Counted from the stretch's first letter, positions 43,972-53,624 are shown. The stretch is DNA of 64,000 bases from Atopobiaceae bacterium (GCA_902834555.1 CADFJN010000013.1:21921-85920); one strand, 5' to 3'. Translations and numbers: made by a program. The notes: generated from the letters alone by a model not told the origin.

Positions 43972-44850
43972 CTATTCGCGTTGGTGCTTCTTGTCCTCTC
44001 GCTTTGCCTCCATCTCGTCAAGACGGCGTTCGTTCTCCTGGTACTGCTCTGTGGGTACCGGTCTTACATGCAGGCCTTCCGCCCAGTTGCCGCTCTCGTT
44101 CCTCTTGAGGTGGCGATAGCCGATAACAGAGAAGACCAGCGCACCTGCAAAGTTTACGAGCAGGTCCTTCATGGTGTCGATAAGCCCAATGTCGAGGTAG
44201 CCGTTGATAGTAATAGTGTCGCCGGCAGCGGTGGTAATGACAGTCGTCACAATGTCGTGTATCTGGATGCGATTGCCTGCGTTTGCAGGGTCAAGCGCCA
44301 CGGAGGAGATGCTCGTGACAAAGGTGTCCTTCTGCATGTCCATTCCAAAGAAGGTGTCGAAGCCAAACTCGACAAACTCCCATAGCACACCGATGGTCAT
44401 CGAGAAGCAGAAGGCAACGATCGTCACGTAGAGAGGGGAAAGGTTGATGTCCTTGCTCGAGCGGTTAAGGAGGTCCACGAGGGAGAAGCCTATTGCGGCA
44501 CACAGGAAGCCATTGAGCGTGTGCAAGACGGTGTCCCAGCCGGGAATCAGCACGTAGTAGTGATCAATCTCACCGAGAATCTCGGCTGCAAAAATGAACG
44601 TGTAGATGATTGCCTGGAATAGGCCGGGTATCTCGATGTGTGCCTTGTCCTCCACGATGGAAGGTACCAGAAAGAGGACAAGCACCAGGATTGAGATGGC
44701 CACGCCTTCCCAGCGCTGGGTCATGATGCAGCGGACGAGTGTGAGGAGGACGAGCACCCTGAGAATCGAATAGAGGATGAAAGTGCGACGGTTGAGCGCT
44801 ATGCGGTCCCTGAGGCGTCGCACAAACGCCTGGAGCTTGCCCATTGCCAT
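43972..44850 (-). CDS. YjdF/DUF2238-like integral membrane protein
   Basis: 292 residues with about seven membrane helices. The pattern PGWDTVLHTLNGFLCAAIGFSLVDLLN and GVLWEFVEFGFDTFFG is the one I know from the YjdF family. A loop with Asp and Thr-rich segments precedes the last helix (LLVNFAGALVFSVIGY). The C-terminal 45 residues are a charged, probably helical cytoplasmic tail. Function unknown. ATG 44844 is an alternative start. It converges on the unknown gene at 43312. Confidence 0.75.
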   Translation of the reverse strand: MAMGKLQAFVRRLRDRIALNRRTFILYSILRVLVLLTLVRCIMTQRWEGVAISILVLVLFLVPSIVEDKAHIEIPGLFQAIIYTFIFAAEILGEIDHYYVLIPGWDTVLHTLNGFLCAAIGFSLVDLLNRSSKDINLSPLYVTIVAFCFSMTIGVLWEFVEFGFDTFFGMDMQKDTFVTSISSVALDPANAGNRIQIHDIVTTVITTAAGDTITINGYLDIGLIDTMKDLLVNFAGALVFSVIGYRHLKRNESGNWAEGLHVRPVPTEQYQENERRLDEMEAKREDKKHQRE

Positions 44851-45075
44851 GCGTGCGTCCTTTCACGGTTCAATATGTGATGAAAATTATCGTAGTCCAC
44901 CCAAGGTTTGTTCAAGGACGAGAAGGTCATTTGCTGCCTTGCTAATCCTCGACAATCATCATGGACGTGCCGAGAAATGCTGGAGCCCGTGAACGACAAG
45001 CGCATTCGATGGGTAACATCCGGTTGCACGATTTCGCGTATGGTGCCAACGAATGCCTCACGAGGGGGTACATCC

Positions 45076-45876
45076 ATGGAAGACAACGTCTCAGAGCCCA
45101 TCGTGGTCCCTACGACCGCGAAGAAGGAAGCCCCAATCATTCAGGCCAGGCTGCGCCACAAGATTCTCAAGATGCCGGAGGAAGCCTGGAAGGCGAGCGG
45201 TATCAGGATATTTGGCCGCAAGATTCGCGCGCTTGTCTACACTACCGATCTCGCGGTCATCAAGAATTGCGATGCTGACGCCGTCTTTGCGGTCTACCCC
45301 TTCACTCCGCAGCAGTCCATCTCCGAGGCTATCATCGACGCCTCGAGCATCCCAGTATTCTGCGGCATCGGCGGTGGTACCACGCGTGGCGTTCGCACGG
45401 TCACGCTTGCGCACGACGTGGAGTGCCAGGGTGCCATGGGCGTGGTGCTCAACTCGCCTATCTCGAACGTCAACCTCCGTGCCGTCTCCCTTGCCATCGA
45501 CATTCCCACGGTCATCACCGTGGTGAGTGCCGACACCGACATCGCCGCGCGCATCGATGCTGGTGCAGCTATCATCAACGTCGCTGGCGGTAAGGACACG
45601 CCGGCCATCGTAAGCAAGATTCGCGAGAAGTTCCCTGACGTGCCCATCATCGCGTCGAGTGGCGGCACGGAGGAGTCTACGCGCGCCACGGTCGAGGCCG
45701 GCGCCAACGCCATTACGTACACCCCACCAGCGCCAGCCATTCTCTTCAAGCAGATGATGGCCCAGTACCGCAGCCCCGCATCCACCGCAGAGCAGCCCCA
45801 GCACACCGCGCTCGAGGTGCTTCAGGCCGCAGGCCTCTGGCACGACCAGCACGATCAGCACGACCAGCAGCATTAA
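45076..45876 (+). CDS. TIM-barrel protein of unknown function (annotated as hydrolase in relatives)
   Basis: 266 residues. A repeated beta-alpha pattern with VFCGIGGGTTRG, VLNSPISNVN, VITVVSADTDI, AAIINVAGG and PIIASSGGTEES followed by AGANAITYTPP fits a phosphate-binding TIM barrel of the nitronate monooxygenase/ThiG-like sort. I cannot name the substrate. The C-terminus is a His/Asp/Gln repeat ending WHDQHDQHDQQH, which could bind metal. ATG 45076 has GAGGGGG 7 bases upstream; the ORF extends to 44908 with no site. A strong terminator follows. Confidence 0.7.
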   Translation: MEDNVSEPIVVPTTAKKEAPIIQARLRHKILKMPEEAWKASGIRIFGRKIRALVYTTDLAVIKNCDADAVFAVYPFTPQQSISEAIIDASSIPVFCGIGGGTTRGVRTVTLAHDVECQGAMGVVLNSPISNVNLRAVSLAIDIPTVITVVSADTDIAARIDAGAAIINVAGGKDTPAIVSKIREKFPDVPIIASSGGTEESTRATVEAGANAITYTPPAPAILFKQMMAQYRSPASTAEQPQHTALEVLQAAGLWHDQHDQHDQQH

Positions 45877-45920
45877 ACCAAAGCATATTGGCTGGCTTGC
45901 CCTTCGGGGCAGCTATCTGG

Positions 45921-45950
45921 AAAGGTCGGGGGCATCGCCCCCGACCTTTT
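45921..45950 (+). terminator. Terminator after the TIM-barrel gene
   Basis: AAAGGTCGGGGGC, loop ATC and GCCCCCGACCTTT form a perfect 13-bp stem ending in TTTT. Confidence 0.92.
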
Positions 45951-45995
45951 CAGCTTTCGCGTAACGTCGTGCCCATGGGATGGCGTGAGACCGTA

Positions 45996-46005
45996 GGGGG
46001 GGGGG
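45996..46005 (+). repeat. Poly-G tract (10 G) upstream of a secreted protein gene
   Basis: Ten consecutive G residues, 78 bp before the start codon at 46084. Such tracts slip during replication and can switch promoter spacing. No clear -10/-35 pair can be placed around it. Confidence 0.85.
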
Positions 46006-46083
46006 TTCCGCGACCAATCGTGGGGAAGACTCTTCCGCAAGGTGGCGCCTCGGCGTCGTGCACGCGGAAGAGGGGAGTCTCAA

Positions 46084-47211
46084 ATGCATGAGGAGACAAC
46101 GACCAAAGCCAAGCAAGCCCCAACTGCGCTCCCGTCGGACGAGACGGTCATCACTCCGCGAGTGGCGCGCTGGTGGAGGCGTCCCGTCGCTGCAACATCT
46201 CGCACCTCCAAAGCCGTCTGCATGCTCGCGGCGGCGTTTGCCCTCACCGCAGTCCTGGGCGTAAGCCCGTCGAGGGTTGTCGCCGAGGAGCTCGACCATG
46301 CGGAGGCTATCCAAGAGGAGACGCAAGGGGAGTCTCTTCCTAGTGAGGGGTCTTATCAGCAGGCCTTTGAGCAGGATGACTCCGATAACCGTAATGCGAC
46401 GCAGGCAGTGGCAACCGTACCAGACCCCATTGAGCCCCACATGCAGCCCACGGTGGATTCGCCAACGTCTCTCTCGCTTGCTGCCGCCTATGTCTCAGAG
46501 GAACAGGGCGAGTCCGCGGATGGCTCCGGCGACGATGACGCAACGAGCAAAGACGCAGCCAGCGAGCTCAACGGCGAGGTCCTCACCTCTACGAGCGTTG
46601 GTGCAGTCGTTCAGGTGGGCGCTGGCGAGTCCCTTGCGGCACGGGGGTCGACCATCATCTCGGTTGCCCCCGAGGGATCCTCTGCGTTGAGCGTAGCTGA
46701 CGGCGGTTCTGCAAACGTCACAGCTGCCTCGACGCTCTCTGCGCGCGGAGAGAACTCCACTGCGCTTGCATGTGCTGGCACGGGCTCCATTGCCTGTCTC
46801 AGCGACTCGTCTGCCTATGCCTCTGGCGAAAACTGCGCCGCTATCGCCGCATCCGATGGCGCAGCTGTCTCGATGGAACGCGGAAGCCTTGAGGCCACGT
46901 CGGGTACCGTGGTGCGCGCCGAGGGGTCCGGCAGCAACGTCTCTCTTGTCGACGTACAGATTCTCTCGACAGGCTCCCTTGCTGAGCTCTGCAGCACCGC
47001 GACCCTCTCGCTTGACGGTGTCACCTCTGCAAGTTCGCATGCGGCGGCAATCTACGTTGCCGCTGGCATGCCAACCTTGCGGCTCACCAACGGGTCCGTC
47101 GTGCGAGGGACCATCGTGATTGCGAATGGTGCGGATATCGACATCCAGACCGACGCAACCTCGCGAATCGATGGTCGCGTGGTATACCTCTCTGCCGCGA
47201 ACGTCGCGTAG
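46084..47211 (+). CDS. Secreted, repetitive beta-helix-like protein of unknown function
   Basis: 375 residues. After a cytoplasmic N-terminus of about 40 residues comes a hydrophobic signal segment (VCMLAAAFALTAVLGV) with a likely cleavage after VVAEE. An acidic Gln/Asp/Ser region follows. From about 160 the protein is Ala/Ser/Gly-rich with short repeats such as GSSALSVADGGSANVTAAS and STALACAGTGS, as in beta-helical surface proteins. No C-terminal sorting motif is present. GGGGAG lies 7 bases before the ATG, and a G10 tract precedes it. Function unknown. Confidence 0.75.
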   Translation: MHEETTTKAKQAPTALPSDETVITPRVARWWRRPVAATSRTSKAVCMLAAAFALTAVLGVSPSRVVAEELDHAEAIQEETQGESLPSEGSYQQAFEQDDSDNRNATQAVATVPDPIEPHMQPTVDSPTSLSLAAAYVSEEQGESADGSGDDDATSKDAASELNGEVLTSTSVGAVVQVGAGESLAARGSTIISVAPEGSSALSVADGGSANVTAASTLSARGENSTALACAGTGSIACLSDSSAYASGENCAAIAASDGAAVSMERGSLEATSGTVVRAEGSGSNVSLVDVQILSTGSLAELCSTATLSLDGVTSASSHAAAIYVAAGMPTLRLTNGSVVRGTIVIANGADIDIQTDATSRIDGRVVYLSAANVA

Positions 47212-47222
47212 TCCATGGGCGC

Positions 47223-47228
47223 TATACT
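47223..47228 (+). promoter_or_regulatory. Possible -10 of hisS
   Basis: TATACT 93 bp before the hisS start; no convincing -35 is visible. The short leader has no T-box features. Confidence 0.3.
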
Positions 47229-47320
47229 TGCAACCCGAACATGGTCGCGGAAGGCGGTGCGTGGACGCGCCGCTCGTGGCCGCGACCAGATGCGCCCGAA
47301 CGGCGCGGAAGGAGCATCAC

Positions 47321-48637
47321 ATGGCACAGCGGGTTCAGGGAACCGAGGACCTCTTTGGCGGCTACATGCGCGCCTGGCAGCACATGCAGGATGTGGCGCG
47401 TGACCTCTTTGGCGCATACGGCTTTGACATGGTCGAGACTCCCGCAATCGAGCAGGTGGACACCTTTGTCCACGGTATTGGTGAGTCCACGGATGTCGTG
47501 CGCAAGGAGATGTTCCGCGTGGTCTCCGGTGCGCTCTTCGAGAACCTGCTCGAGCAGGGTTCTGAGGCGGGGCTTAAGCCCAAGCAGCGCCTGGCCATGC
47601 GTCCCGAGGGGACGGCTGGCGTGGTGCGCGCTGCCGTGGAGAACAACATGGTGCCCCAGGGTGCCGCGCCCGCAAAGCTTTGGTACGCCGAGGCCATGTT
47701 CCGTGGCGAGCGACCCCAGAAGGGCCGTCTGCGCCAGTTCCACCAGGTGGGCGTCGAGTGGCTGGGAGCCGCGGATCCGGCAGCGGACGCCGAGTGCATC
47801 ATCATGCTCATGGAGTACTACAAGCGCCTTGGCTTCGACCCCTCTCGCCTGAAGCTCTCCATCAACTCGATGGGTGATGCCGCGTGCCGTCCCGCCTATC
47901 GCGAGAAGGTCCGTCAGTTCATTCTTGACCACGCTGACGAGATGTGTGAGGACTGCCTCGAGCGCGCGGAGATCAACCCGCTGCGCAGCTTCGACTGCAA
48001 GAACGACCACTGCCGCGAGGTCATGCGTGACGCACCGCTTGCCAAGGACAACCTCTGCGACGATTGCGCCGAGCACTACGCACAGGTAAAGCGCTACCTT
48101 GATGCGGCAGGCGTTGCCTACGTCGAAGATCCCACGCTCGTGCGCGGCCTTGACTACTACACGCGCACGGTCTTCGAGGTAGAGGCCGTGGACGGCGGCG
48201 TTGGCGCCATCGGAGGCGGTGGCCGCTATGACGGGCTCATGGAGCTCGAAGGTGGCAAGCCCACACCGGGCATCGGGTTCGCCGTGGGCTTCGAGCGTAT
48301 TGCGCTCGCGCTTGCCGCGCAGGGCGGCTCGCTCGAGACGCCTCAGCCCGGATGCGTTTACGTGGCAGGGACCTCTGCGGAGGAGCGCGAGGCTGTCTTC
48401 TCGGCTACGCTTGCGCTGCGTCAGGCGGGCGTGCGTACCGAGGCCGACTACCAGGGCCGTTCGCTCAAGAGCCAGTTCAAGCAGGCCGATAAGCTCGGGG
48501 CGCGTGTCTGCGTGGTCATCGGGCCAGATGAGGTAGCCGCCAACGCCGTGACCCTTCGTGACATGGAGACGCACGAGCAGACCCAAGTTCCCGCTCCAGA
48601 GCTGGTCTCTGCGGTGACCACGCGCCTGGCGAAGTAG
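47321..48637 (+). CDS. hisS: Histidyl-tRNA synthetase
   Basis: A 438-residue class II synthetase. Starts MAQRVQGTEDLFGG; motif 2 has AMFRGERPQKGRLRQFHQVGVEW, the His-A loop is LVRGLDYYTRTVFE, and motif 3 is GIGFAVGFERIAL. The C-terminal anticodon-binding domain begins near CVYVAGTS. A four-Cys insertion (CEDCLERAEINPLRSFDCKN and CDDC) is seen in many bacterial enzymes. GGAAGGAG lies 6 bases upstream of the ATG; longer in-frame readings are rejected. Confidence 0.96.
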   Translation: MAQRVQGTEDLFGGYMRAWQHMQDVARDLFGAYGFDMVETPAIEQVDTFVHGIGESTDVVRKEMFRVVSGALFENLLEQGSEAGLKPKQRLAMRPEGTAGVVRAAVENNMVPQGAAPAKLWYAEAMFRGERPQKGRLRQFHQVGVEWLGAADPAADAECIIMLMEYYKRLGFDPSRLKLSINSMGDAACRPAYREKVRQFILDHADEMCEDCLERAEINPLRSFDCKNDHCREVMRDAPLAKDNLCDDCAEHYAQVKRYLDAAGVAYVEDPTLVRGLDYYTRTVFEVEAVDGGVGAIGGGGRYDGLMELEGGKPTPGIGFAVGFERIALALAAQGGSLETPQPGCVYVAGTSAEEREAVFSATLALRQAGVRTEADYQGRSLKSQFKQADKLGARVCVVIGPDEVAANAVTLRDMETHEQTQVPAPELVSAVTTRLAK

Positions 48638-48677
48638 CACGACTTCGGCTGTGACGCATATTCTAAGCAGCATGCGT

Positions 48678-48713
48678 GTGCCCCTGGCGCCAACGGCGTG
48701 GGGGCACATTCCT
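48678..48713 (+). terminator. Probable terminator after hisS
   Basis: GTGCCCC and GGGGCAC enclose TGGCG/CGGCG-like inner arms, followed by ATTCCTTCT. The rest of the 48638-48895 gap shows no gene. Confidence 0.65.
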
Positions 48714-48895
48714 TCTCGTGCGCCAGCGTCTTTCGGCTCTCTCCTGCCCACTCCCGCAGAGAATAGCTCCTTTTCTTAAATGACAGTCGCGTTTCCCTAG
48801 GTTGCGAGGATCAGTTATAAGAAATGGAGCTAAACTCCGCTCGTGAGGACCTGTTCCGCCAGCGGGGTCCCGTGACACGAGGGGGTGCGTCACCT

Positions 48896-49627
48896 CTACG
48901 CGAAGCGCTTGTCGTGCTTGGCAGCCGACCGCACCACGAGGAACACAATCACATAGATCAAGGCAACTACCAGCAGAAACGTCCCATCTCCGTAGTCAGC
49001 CAGCGTCGCCGTGGCATCGTAGAGTCCGTGCAGCAGGGCTGAGAGCGCAAAACCAACGACAACGCACAACGCGGACCCAATGCGATGACCGCGAACCGCA
49101 AGGCACTTGGCCTCTCCGTAAAGCATGCCAAACAGCACGGCAAAGCCCATGTGAGCGGGAATGGCCATGACCGCTCGGCTCATGAGCACGCCCGTACCAT
49201 AGTTGAGTCCGTACATGACATTCTCCATACCGGCAAATCCCAGCGAGGTGAAGACCGCATACACCACGCCGTCGTAACGGCAGTTGAATGCGGGGCTGTT
49301 CCATGTGGCGCGACTCATGAGGATGTACTTGCACGCCTCCTCGATGACGCCTACCACCACAAAGTCCGAGAGCAGTTCAAAGCCCAGGGTGTTCTCATCA
49401 AGGCCGGACAAGAGGCCAAAGACTGACATCCCTACCTGCTCGAACACACCGGCGAGAAAGGCAGCCAGCACTCCCCGTAGAATCAGGCGCGAGAGAAGCC
49501 CCGATGGCTCCTTCTCCAAAGGGTCGAGGTTATAGACATAGCGCATGAGGGCCACGGCAGGCCCAATGGCAAGGATGAGAAAGAACAGCAGGTAGAGCGT
49601 GAAGCCGTTTGCCAGGAGAAAGAACAT
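48896..49627 (-). CDS. PrsW family intramembrane metalloprotease
   Basis: 243 residues with about eight membrane helices. PrsW motifs are all present: VGVIEEACKYIL (Glu-Glu), GFAGMENVMYG, the His in IPAHMGFAVLFG and the His in LLHGLYDATAT. Family members cleave anti-sigma factors within the membrane, but no anti-sigma gene is nearby. ATG 49627 with GGAAAGG upstream starts the first helix; the ORF continues to 49699 with no site. Confidence 0.88.
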   Translation of the reverse strand: MFFLLANGFTLYLLFFLILAIGPAVALMRYVYNLDPLEKEPSGLLSRLILRGVLAAFLAGVFEQVGMSVFGLLSGLDENTLGFELLSDFVVVGVIEEACKYILMSRATWNSPAFNCRYDGVVYAVFTSLGFAGMENVMYGLNYGTGVLMSRAVMAIPAHMGFAVLFGMLYGEAKCLAVRGHRIGSALCVVVGFALSALLHGLYDATATLADYGDGTFLLVVALIYVIVFLVVRSAAKHDKRFA

Positions 49628-49761
49628 GGTGAACCTTTCCGCGAAAACTATGCTGGTTGGAAGGTTACCCCATTGATGAAGGAGTGCGCCTTCGGGCAAG
49701 AAGCCGGTGCCAGAGGGAGCTTCTCGTACGTGATGGCTGCAAGCAGCAGGGCTTCGGGCGT

Positions 49762-49847
49762 AAAACGGCGCCGGAGGGGCAATCTCGAATGAAACTCTGT
49801 CGGAAACCCCTGCTCAGGCGTCATTTTGCCGCCGGAAGGGCCGTTTT
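49762..49847. repeat. Palindromic repeat, copy C of the CCGGA family (divergent)
   Basis: AAAACGGC and GCCGTTTT are the outer arms, with GCGCCGGAGGGGC and GCCGCCGGAAGGG just inside. It resembles the units at 22021 and 29635 in spacing and in the TTTTG-CCGCCGGA segment. It lies in the divergent gap before the GH2 gene; the remaining 49628-49987 bases show no gene. Confidence 0.5.
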
Positions 49848-49987
49848 CGCAGCGAGGCGTACGAAGTCGCCGCACCGGCATCGTTTCGCGAGATGGGCGG
49901 CCGTTTGGCATACCATGGCATCTATGCCCTCTGGTTCGTGCTTGCAGCCGATTAGGGCGTTGCAGCGCAATGGAGATGAGAGGAAGC

Positions 49988-51940
49988 GTGCGCAGATACG
50001 AGAGCCTCAATGAGGGCTGGAGCTTCCGCGGACCAAAGGGAGACGTAACCCAGGTCGATATTCCTCACACCTGGAACGCGCAGGACGGCCAGGACGGCGG
50101 CAACGACTACTGGCGCGGCACCTGTGGCTACAGCCGGACCTTCCAGACGCCCGAGGGTTTTGATCCCGCTCGCGAGGTGGCTTACGTCGAGTTTGATGCC
50201 GTGAACGCATCTGCGGACGTGACGGTCAACGGGAGCGCCCTCTGCCACCACGACGGAGGCTACTCTCGCTTCCGCGTGAACGTGACCTCGGCATTGGCGC
50301 CGGCGGGGGAGGTGAACAGCCTCGACGTCGCCGTAGACAACTCCGTGAACGACCGCGTCTATCCCCAGAAGGCAGACTTCACCTTCTACGGCGGCATCTA
50401 CCGAAGCGTGCGCCTTGTTATCGCGGACGCCACGCACTTCTCGCTTGACCGCAACGGAGGTCCTGGGATCGCCGTTACCCCTAAGATCAAGGATGGCGAG
50501 AAGGACGCTACCGTGTGGGTTCAGACCTGGGTCGACGGCCCACATGCGACGGACTCCACGGTCAGGGTTCGCGTGCTCGATGCCGCGGGCGTCGAGATTG
50601 CCGCAGGTGAGGGTACTGACGCAGTTCTTGCGCTTCCCAACGTTCACCGCTGGGACGGCACGGCTGATCCCTACCTTTACCAGGCAGAGGCAACGCTCTT
50701 CTCGCCTGCGGGGGAGGCCCTCGATCGCGTTGCCTGCCGCTTTGGCGTGCGCAGCTTCTCCTACGACCCCCACAAGGGTTTCTTCCTCAACGGTCGCAGC
50801 TATCCTCTGCGCGGCATCTCTCGCCACCAGGACCGCAAGTGCATTGGCAACGCTCTCACCCCGGCCATGCACGAGGAGGACATCGACCTCATTTGCGAGG
50901 TGGGCGCAAACACCGTGCGCCTGGCGCACTACCAGCACGACCAGCACTTCTATGACCTCTGCGACGAGCGCGGGCTTGTGGTGTGGGCAGAGATCCCCTA
51001 CATCTCGGAGCACCTCCCAAACGGCGACGAGAACACCCGCAGTCAGATGACCGAGCTCATCACCCAGAACTACAACCACCCCTCGATCGTGTGCTGGGGG
51101 CTCTCGAACGAGATAACCATCTCCACGCACGACAAGAGGGCAATGCTCGCCAACCACCATGCGCTTAACGACCTCGCCCACAAGATGGACGAGACGCGCT
51201 TCACCACCCTTGCGTGCTATGCCATGTGCGGCCCGTTCAACCGCAGCGCGTTCGTGAGCGACGTGGTCAGCTGGAACCTCTACCTTGGCTGGTACGTGCC
51301 CGGTCTCTGGCTGAACGACCTCTGGTTTGGCTTCTTCCACCTGGCGCATCCCAACCGCACCGTGGGGATGAGCGAGTACGGCTGCGAGGCCATGCCCAAC
51401 CTTCACTCCGAGCACCCGCGCCGCGGGGACCACTCGGAGGAGTACCAGTGCGTGTACCACGAGTACATGCTCAGGTTCTTTGACAGGCATCCCTACCTGT
51501 GGGCAACCCACGTGTGGAACATGTTCGACTTCGCGGCGGACGCGCGCAACCAGGGTGGAGAGCCCGGCATGAACCACAAGGGCCTCGTGACCTTCGACCG
51601 CAAGACCAAGAAGGACGCCTTCTACCTCTACAAGTGCTGGTGGAACCCCAAGCCCATGGTCCACATCTGCTCCAAGCGCTTCCGGGACCGCGCTCGCGAC
51701 CGGATTTGCGTGAAGGTTTACTCAAACCAGCCGCAGGTCACGCTTGTTGTGAACGGTAACGAGGTGGCCACGAAGGCGTGCGACAAGGTCTTCGAGTTCG
51801 ACGTCTCGCTGGGGCAGGGCGAGAACCACGTGGTGGCACGAGCCGGAGACCTCTCCGACGAGGCGACCTTTGTCCGGGTCGAGAAGCCCAACCCCGCCTA
51901 CAGCCTTAATGGCAAGGGTGGCGGAGGCAACTGGACGTAG
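49988..51940 (+). CDS. Family 2 glycoside hydrolase (beta-galactosidase/glucuronidase type)
   Basis: About 650 residues, probably cytosolic (no signal). The N-terminal jelly-roll shows NEGWSFRG, IPHTWNAQDG and FYGGIYRSVRLV; an immunoglobulin-like domain and the TIM barrel follow. The acid/base Glu is in CWGLSNEI and the likely nucleophile Glu in VGMSEYGCEA. LRGISRHQDR and VGANTVRLAHYQHD mark the barrel start. The preferred start is GTG 49988 with GAGAGGA upstream; ATG 49970 and 49976 are in frame. The substrate cannot be told from sequence alone. Confidence 0.9.
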   Translation: MRRYESLNEGWSFRGPKGDVTQVDIPHTWNAQDGQDGGNDYWRGTCGYSRTFQTPEGFDPAREVAYVEFDAVNASADVTVNGSALCHHDGGYSRFRVNVTSALAPAGEVNSLDVAVDNSVNDRVYPQKADFTFYGGIYRSVRLVIADATHFSLDRNGGPGIAVTPKIKDGEKDATVWVQTWVDGPHATDSTVRVRVLDAAGVEIAAGEGTDAVLALPNVHRWDGTADPYLYQAEATLFSPAGEALDRVACRFGVRSFSYDPHKGFFLNGRSYPLRGISRHQDRKCIGNALTPAMHEEDIDLICEVGANTVRLAHYQHDQHFYDLCDERGLVVWAEIPYISEHLPNGDENTRSQMTELITQNYNHPSIVCWGLSNEITISTHDKRAMLANHHALNDLAHKMDETRFTTLACYAMCGPFNRSAFVSDVVSWNLYLGWYVPGLWLNDLWFGFFHLAHPNRTVGMSEYGCEAMPNLHSEHPRRGDHSEEYQCVYHEYMLRFFDRHPYLWATHVWNMFDFAADARNQGGEPGMNHKGLVTFDRKTKKDAFYLYKCWWNPKPMVHICSKRFRDRARDRICVKVYSNQPQVTLVVNGNEVATKACDKVFEFDVSLGQGENHVVARAGDLSDEATFVRVEKPNPAYSLNGKGGGGNWT

Positions 51941-52131
51941 CCCCTACCCAGGGCGAATGAAAACCGATGACGGAATCTGCGCCTGACTTCGGAGGGCCAG
52001 GCTTGGAGATGCATGTCCGCATGGCGCGGACACATGGTTACACGAGATGGGGGGGGGTGAAGTACATGGACAAGATGTCACCAGAAGGCAGGTTCATTGT
52101 TCGCTGTGGCATCAATCCAGAGCCTCCGCCC

Positions 52132-53511
52132 CTACGCCGCGGCGGGAATTCTCCGCACGTCGTCGGCGGGCGTAAGGCCCAGGAGCTGAGCTGGCCTGCT
52201 GTCGGGGAACTCCGGGCGCCTGCGTTGCCAGACGCTTATCGCCAGGGTCCACAGCGGCAGAAGGTAGCAGAACGTTGCCGCCACAATGCTCAGCGCCGGC
52301 GCGCCCACGCTCGAGAGCACGGCCACGTTGGAGATGGACCACGGCACAAGCGGGCTCACGATGACCACGCTGTTCTCGAGGTCAAGCGCCAGGGCGCTTC
52401 CGTTGTTCTCGGTGCGGCGGCACAGCTGGTCGGTGAGCATGATGGCAAGCGTCTGGTTGCATGCGACCATGCACGAGACCACGCTTGTGGCAAGTACGCC
52501 AATGAATGGGGTGGACTTGCGCGAGAAGCCCGTGACCAGCCCAACGGCACCGTCGAGCAGGCCAGTCTTCTTGAAGATGCCCGCATAGGTGGAAGAGATG
52601 GCCACCACAAGCGTCACGTTGGCCATCGAGACAACCCCGCCTCCGTCGATGAGCGGCGCCACCGCAGGGTCTGCGACGTGGTAGCCAAAGACGAGGAGCT
52701 GCGGCAGCTCGGCAGGCGAGACGCCCTGCACTCCAACGCATACCGCGCATGCCATACCCAGGCTTGCCGCCATGGCCACCAGCACGTTCACGTGGGCAAG
52801 TGAGAGCGCAACAACCAGCGCTGCCGGAAGGATCACCAGCCAGGAGAGCGAGAACTTATCGGCAAGCGCTGCCGCTACTCCCGCGGCATTGGCGCCTCCC
52901 TTTGCCTGCAGGCCCATCGCGAGATACGCCACGCAGGCAACGAGAAACGGCACGAGTCCGGTCCGCAGCATTCGACGAACGTTGTCGTAGATACTCGTGC
53001 CCGTGAGCTTGGACACCAGGACGGCGCTTCCCGAGAGGGGAGAGCAACGGTCGCCAAAGTAGCAGCCGGCAAGCACCGCACCGCCCGTGGCCAGCTCGTT
53101 TGCACCCATTGCGTGCGAGACGGCCATGCAGATCACGCCCATCGTCGCTGCCGTGCCAAAGGCCGTGCCCATGAGTAGCGACATTAGGCAGCAGAGGAGA
53201 AACGCCGCAAGCACGGCGGCGGACGGCTGGATGAGCGACGAGGACCAGCTCACGATTGCCGCAATCGTGCCGGAGGCGCGCCATGCCGCGGCAAGTGCGC
53301 CGGCAACCACAAAGAGGGCGAGCATGGAAGCTACCGAGCGCATGGACGACGCACCTGCGCGAAGCAGTTCGGGAAGGCGGACCCCGCGGCGTATACCATA
53401 GGCAAGGAAGAGCGCAAGGCCGGCGGCGAGAATCGCCACCAGGGGGATGCTCATGGCTGTGCCGGCTACGAGCATTCCTGCAAATACCCCAAGCGTTGCC
53501 GTCTCTGCCAT
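52132..53511 (-). CDS. Na+/H+ antiporter, NhaC family
   Basis: A 459-residue membrane transporter with about 11-12 helices. NhaC-type features include LMSLLMGTAFGTAATMGVICMAV, AGCYFGDRCSPLSGSAVLVS, FKKTGLLDGAVGL and SVVIVSPLVPWSISN. ATG 53511 follows AAGGACGAGGG. It is divergent from the LysR regulator across a 182-bp gap, a classical arrangement for control by that regulator. Organic-acid exchange as in MleN-like members cannot be excluded. A G9 tract (52049-52057) lies downstream of its stop. Confidence 0.88.
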   Translation of the reverse strand: MAETATLGVFAGMLVAGTAMSIPLVAILAAGLALFLAYGIRRGVRLPELLRAGASSMRSVASMLALFVVAGALAAAWRASGTIAAIVSWSSSLIQPSAAVLAAFLLCCLMSLLMGTAFGTAATMGVICMAVSHAMGANELATGGAVLAGCYFGDRCSPLSGSAVLVSKLTGTSIYDNVRRMLRTGLVPFLVACVAYLAMGLQAKGGANAAGVAAALADKFSLSWLVILPAALVVALSLAHVNVLVAMAASLGMACAVCVGVQGVSPAELPQLLVFGYHVADPAVAPLIDGGGVVSMANVTLVVAISSTYAGIFKKTGLLDGAVGLVTGFSRKSTPFIGVLATSVVSCMVACNQTLAIMLTDQLCRRTENNGSALALDLENSVVIVSPLVPWSISNVAVLSSVGAPALSIVAATFCYLLPLWTLAISVWQRRRPEFPDSRPAQLLGLTPADDVRRIPAAA

Positions 53512-53589
53512 GTCCCTCGTCCTTCTCAGCGTTTCCTTCCAAGGCACGAGAAACACTATGGACACATGAGAACCAAGTCAAACTGATTT

Positions 53590-53624
53590 ATATGGTATGA
53601 ATCACCAAATGAATTTGTAATATG
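53590..53624. promoter_or_regulatory. AT-rich divergent regulatory region, LysR/NhaC
   Basis: Within the gap, GGTATGAATCACC is a dyad and ATGAAT occurs twice (53597 and 53609), 12 bp apart. The spacing resembles LysR-type binding sites. The exact operator cannot be fixed. Confidence 0.35.

Noticed and set aside
47212..47320. T-box leader before hisS
   Set aside because: The leader is only about 110 bp and I found neither a T-box core nor a specifier stem.
51967..52803. Plus-strand ORF of 278 codons after the GH2 gene
   Set aside because: Most of it is antisense to the NhaC antiporter, and its first 60 codons cross a G9 tract without any recognisable feature.
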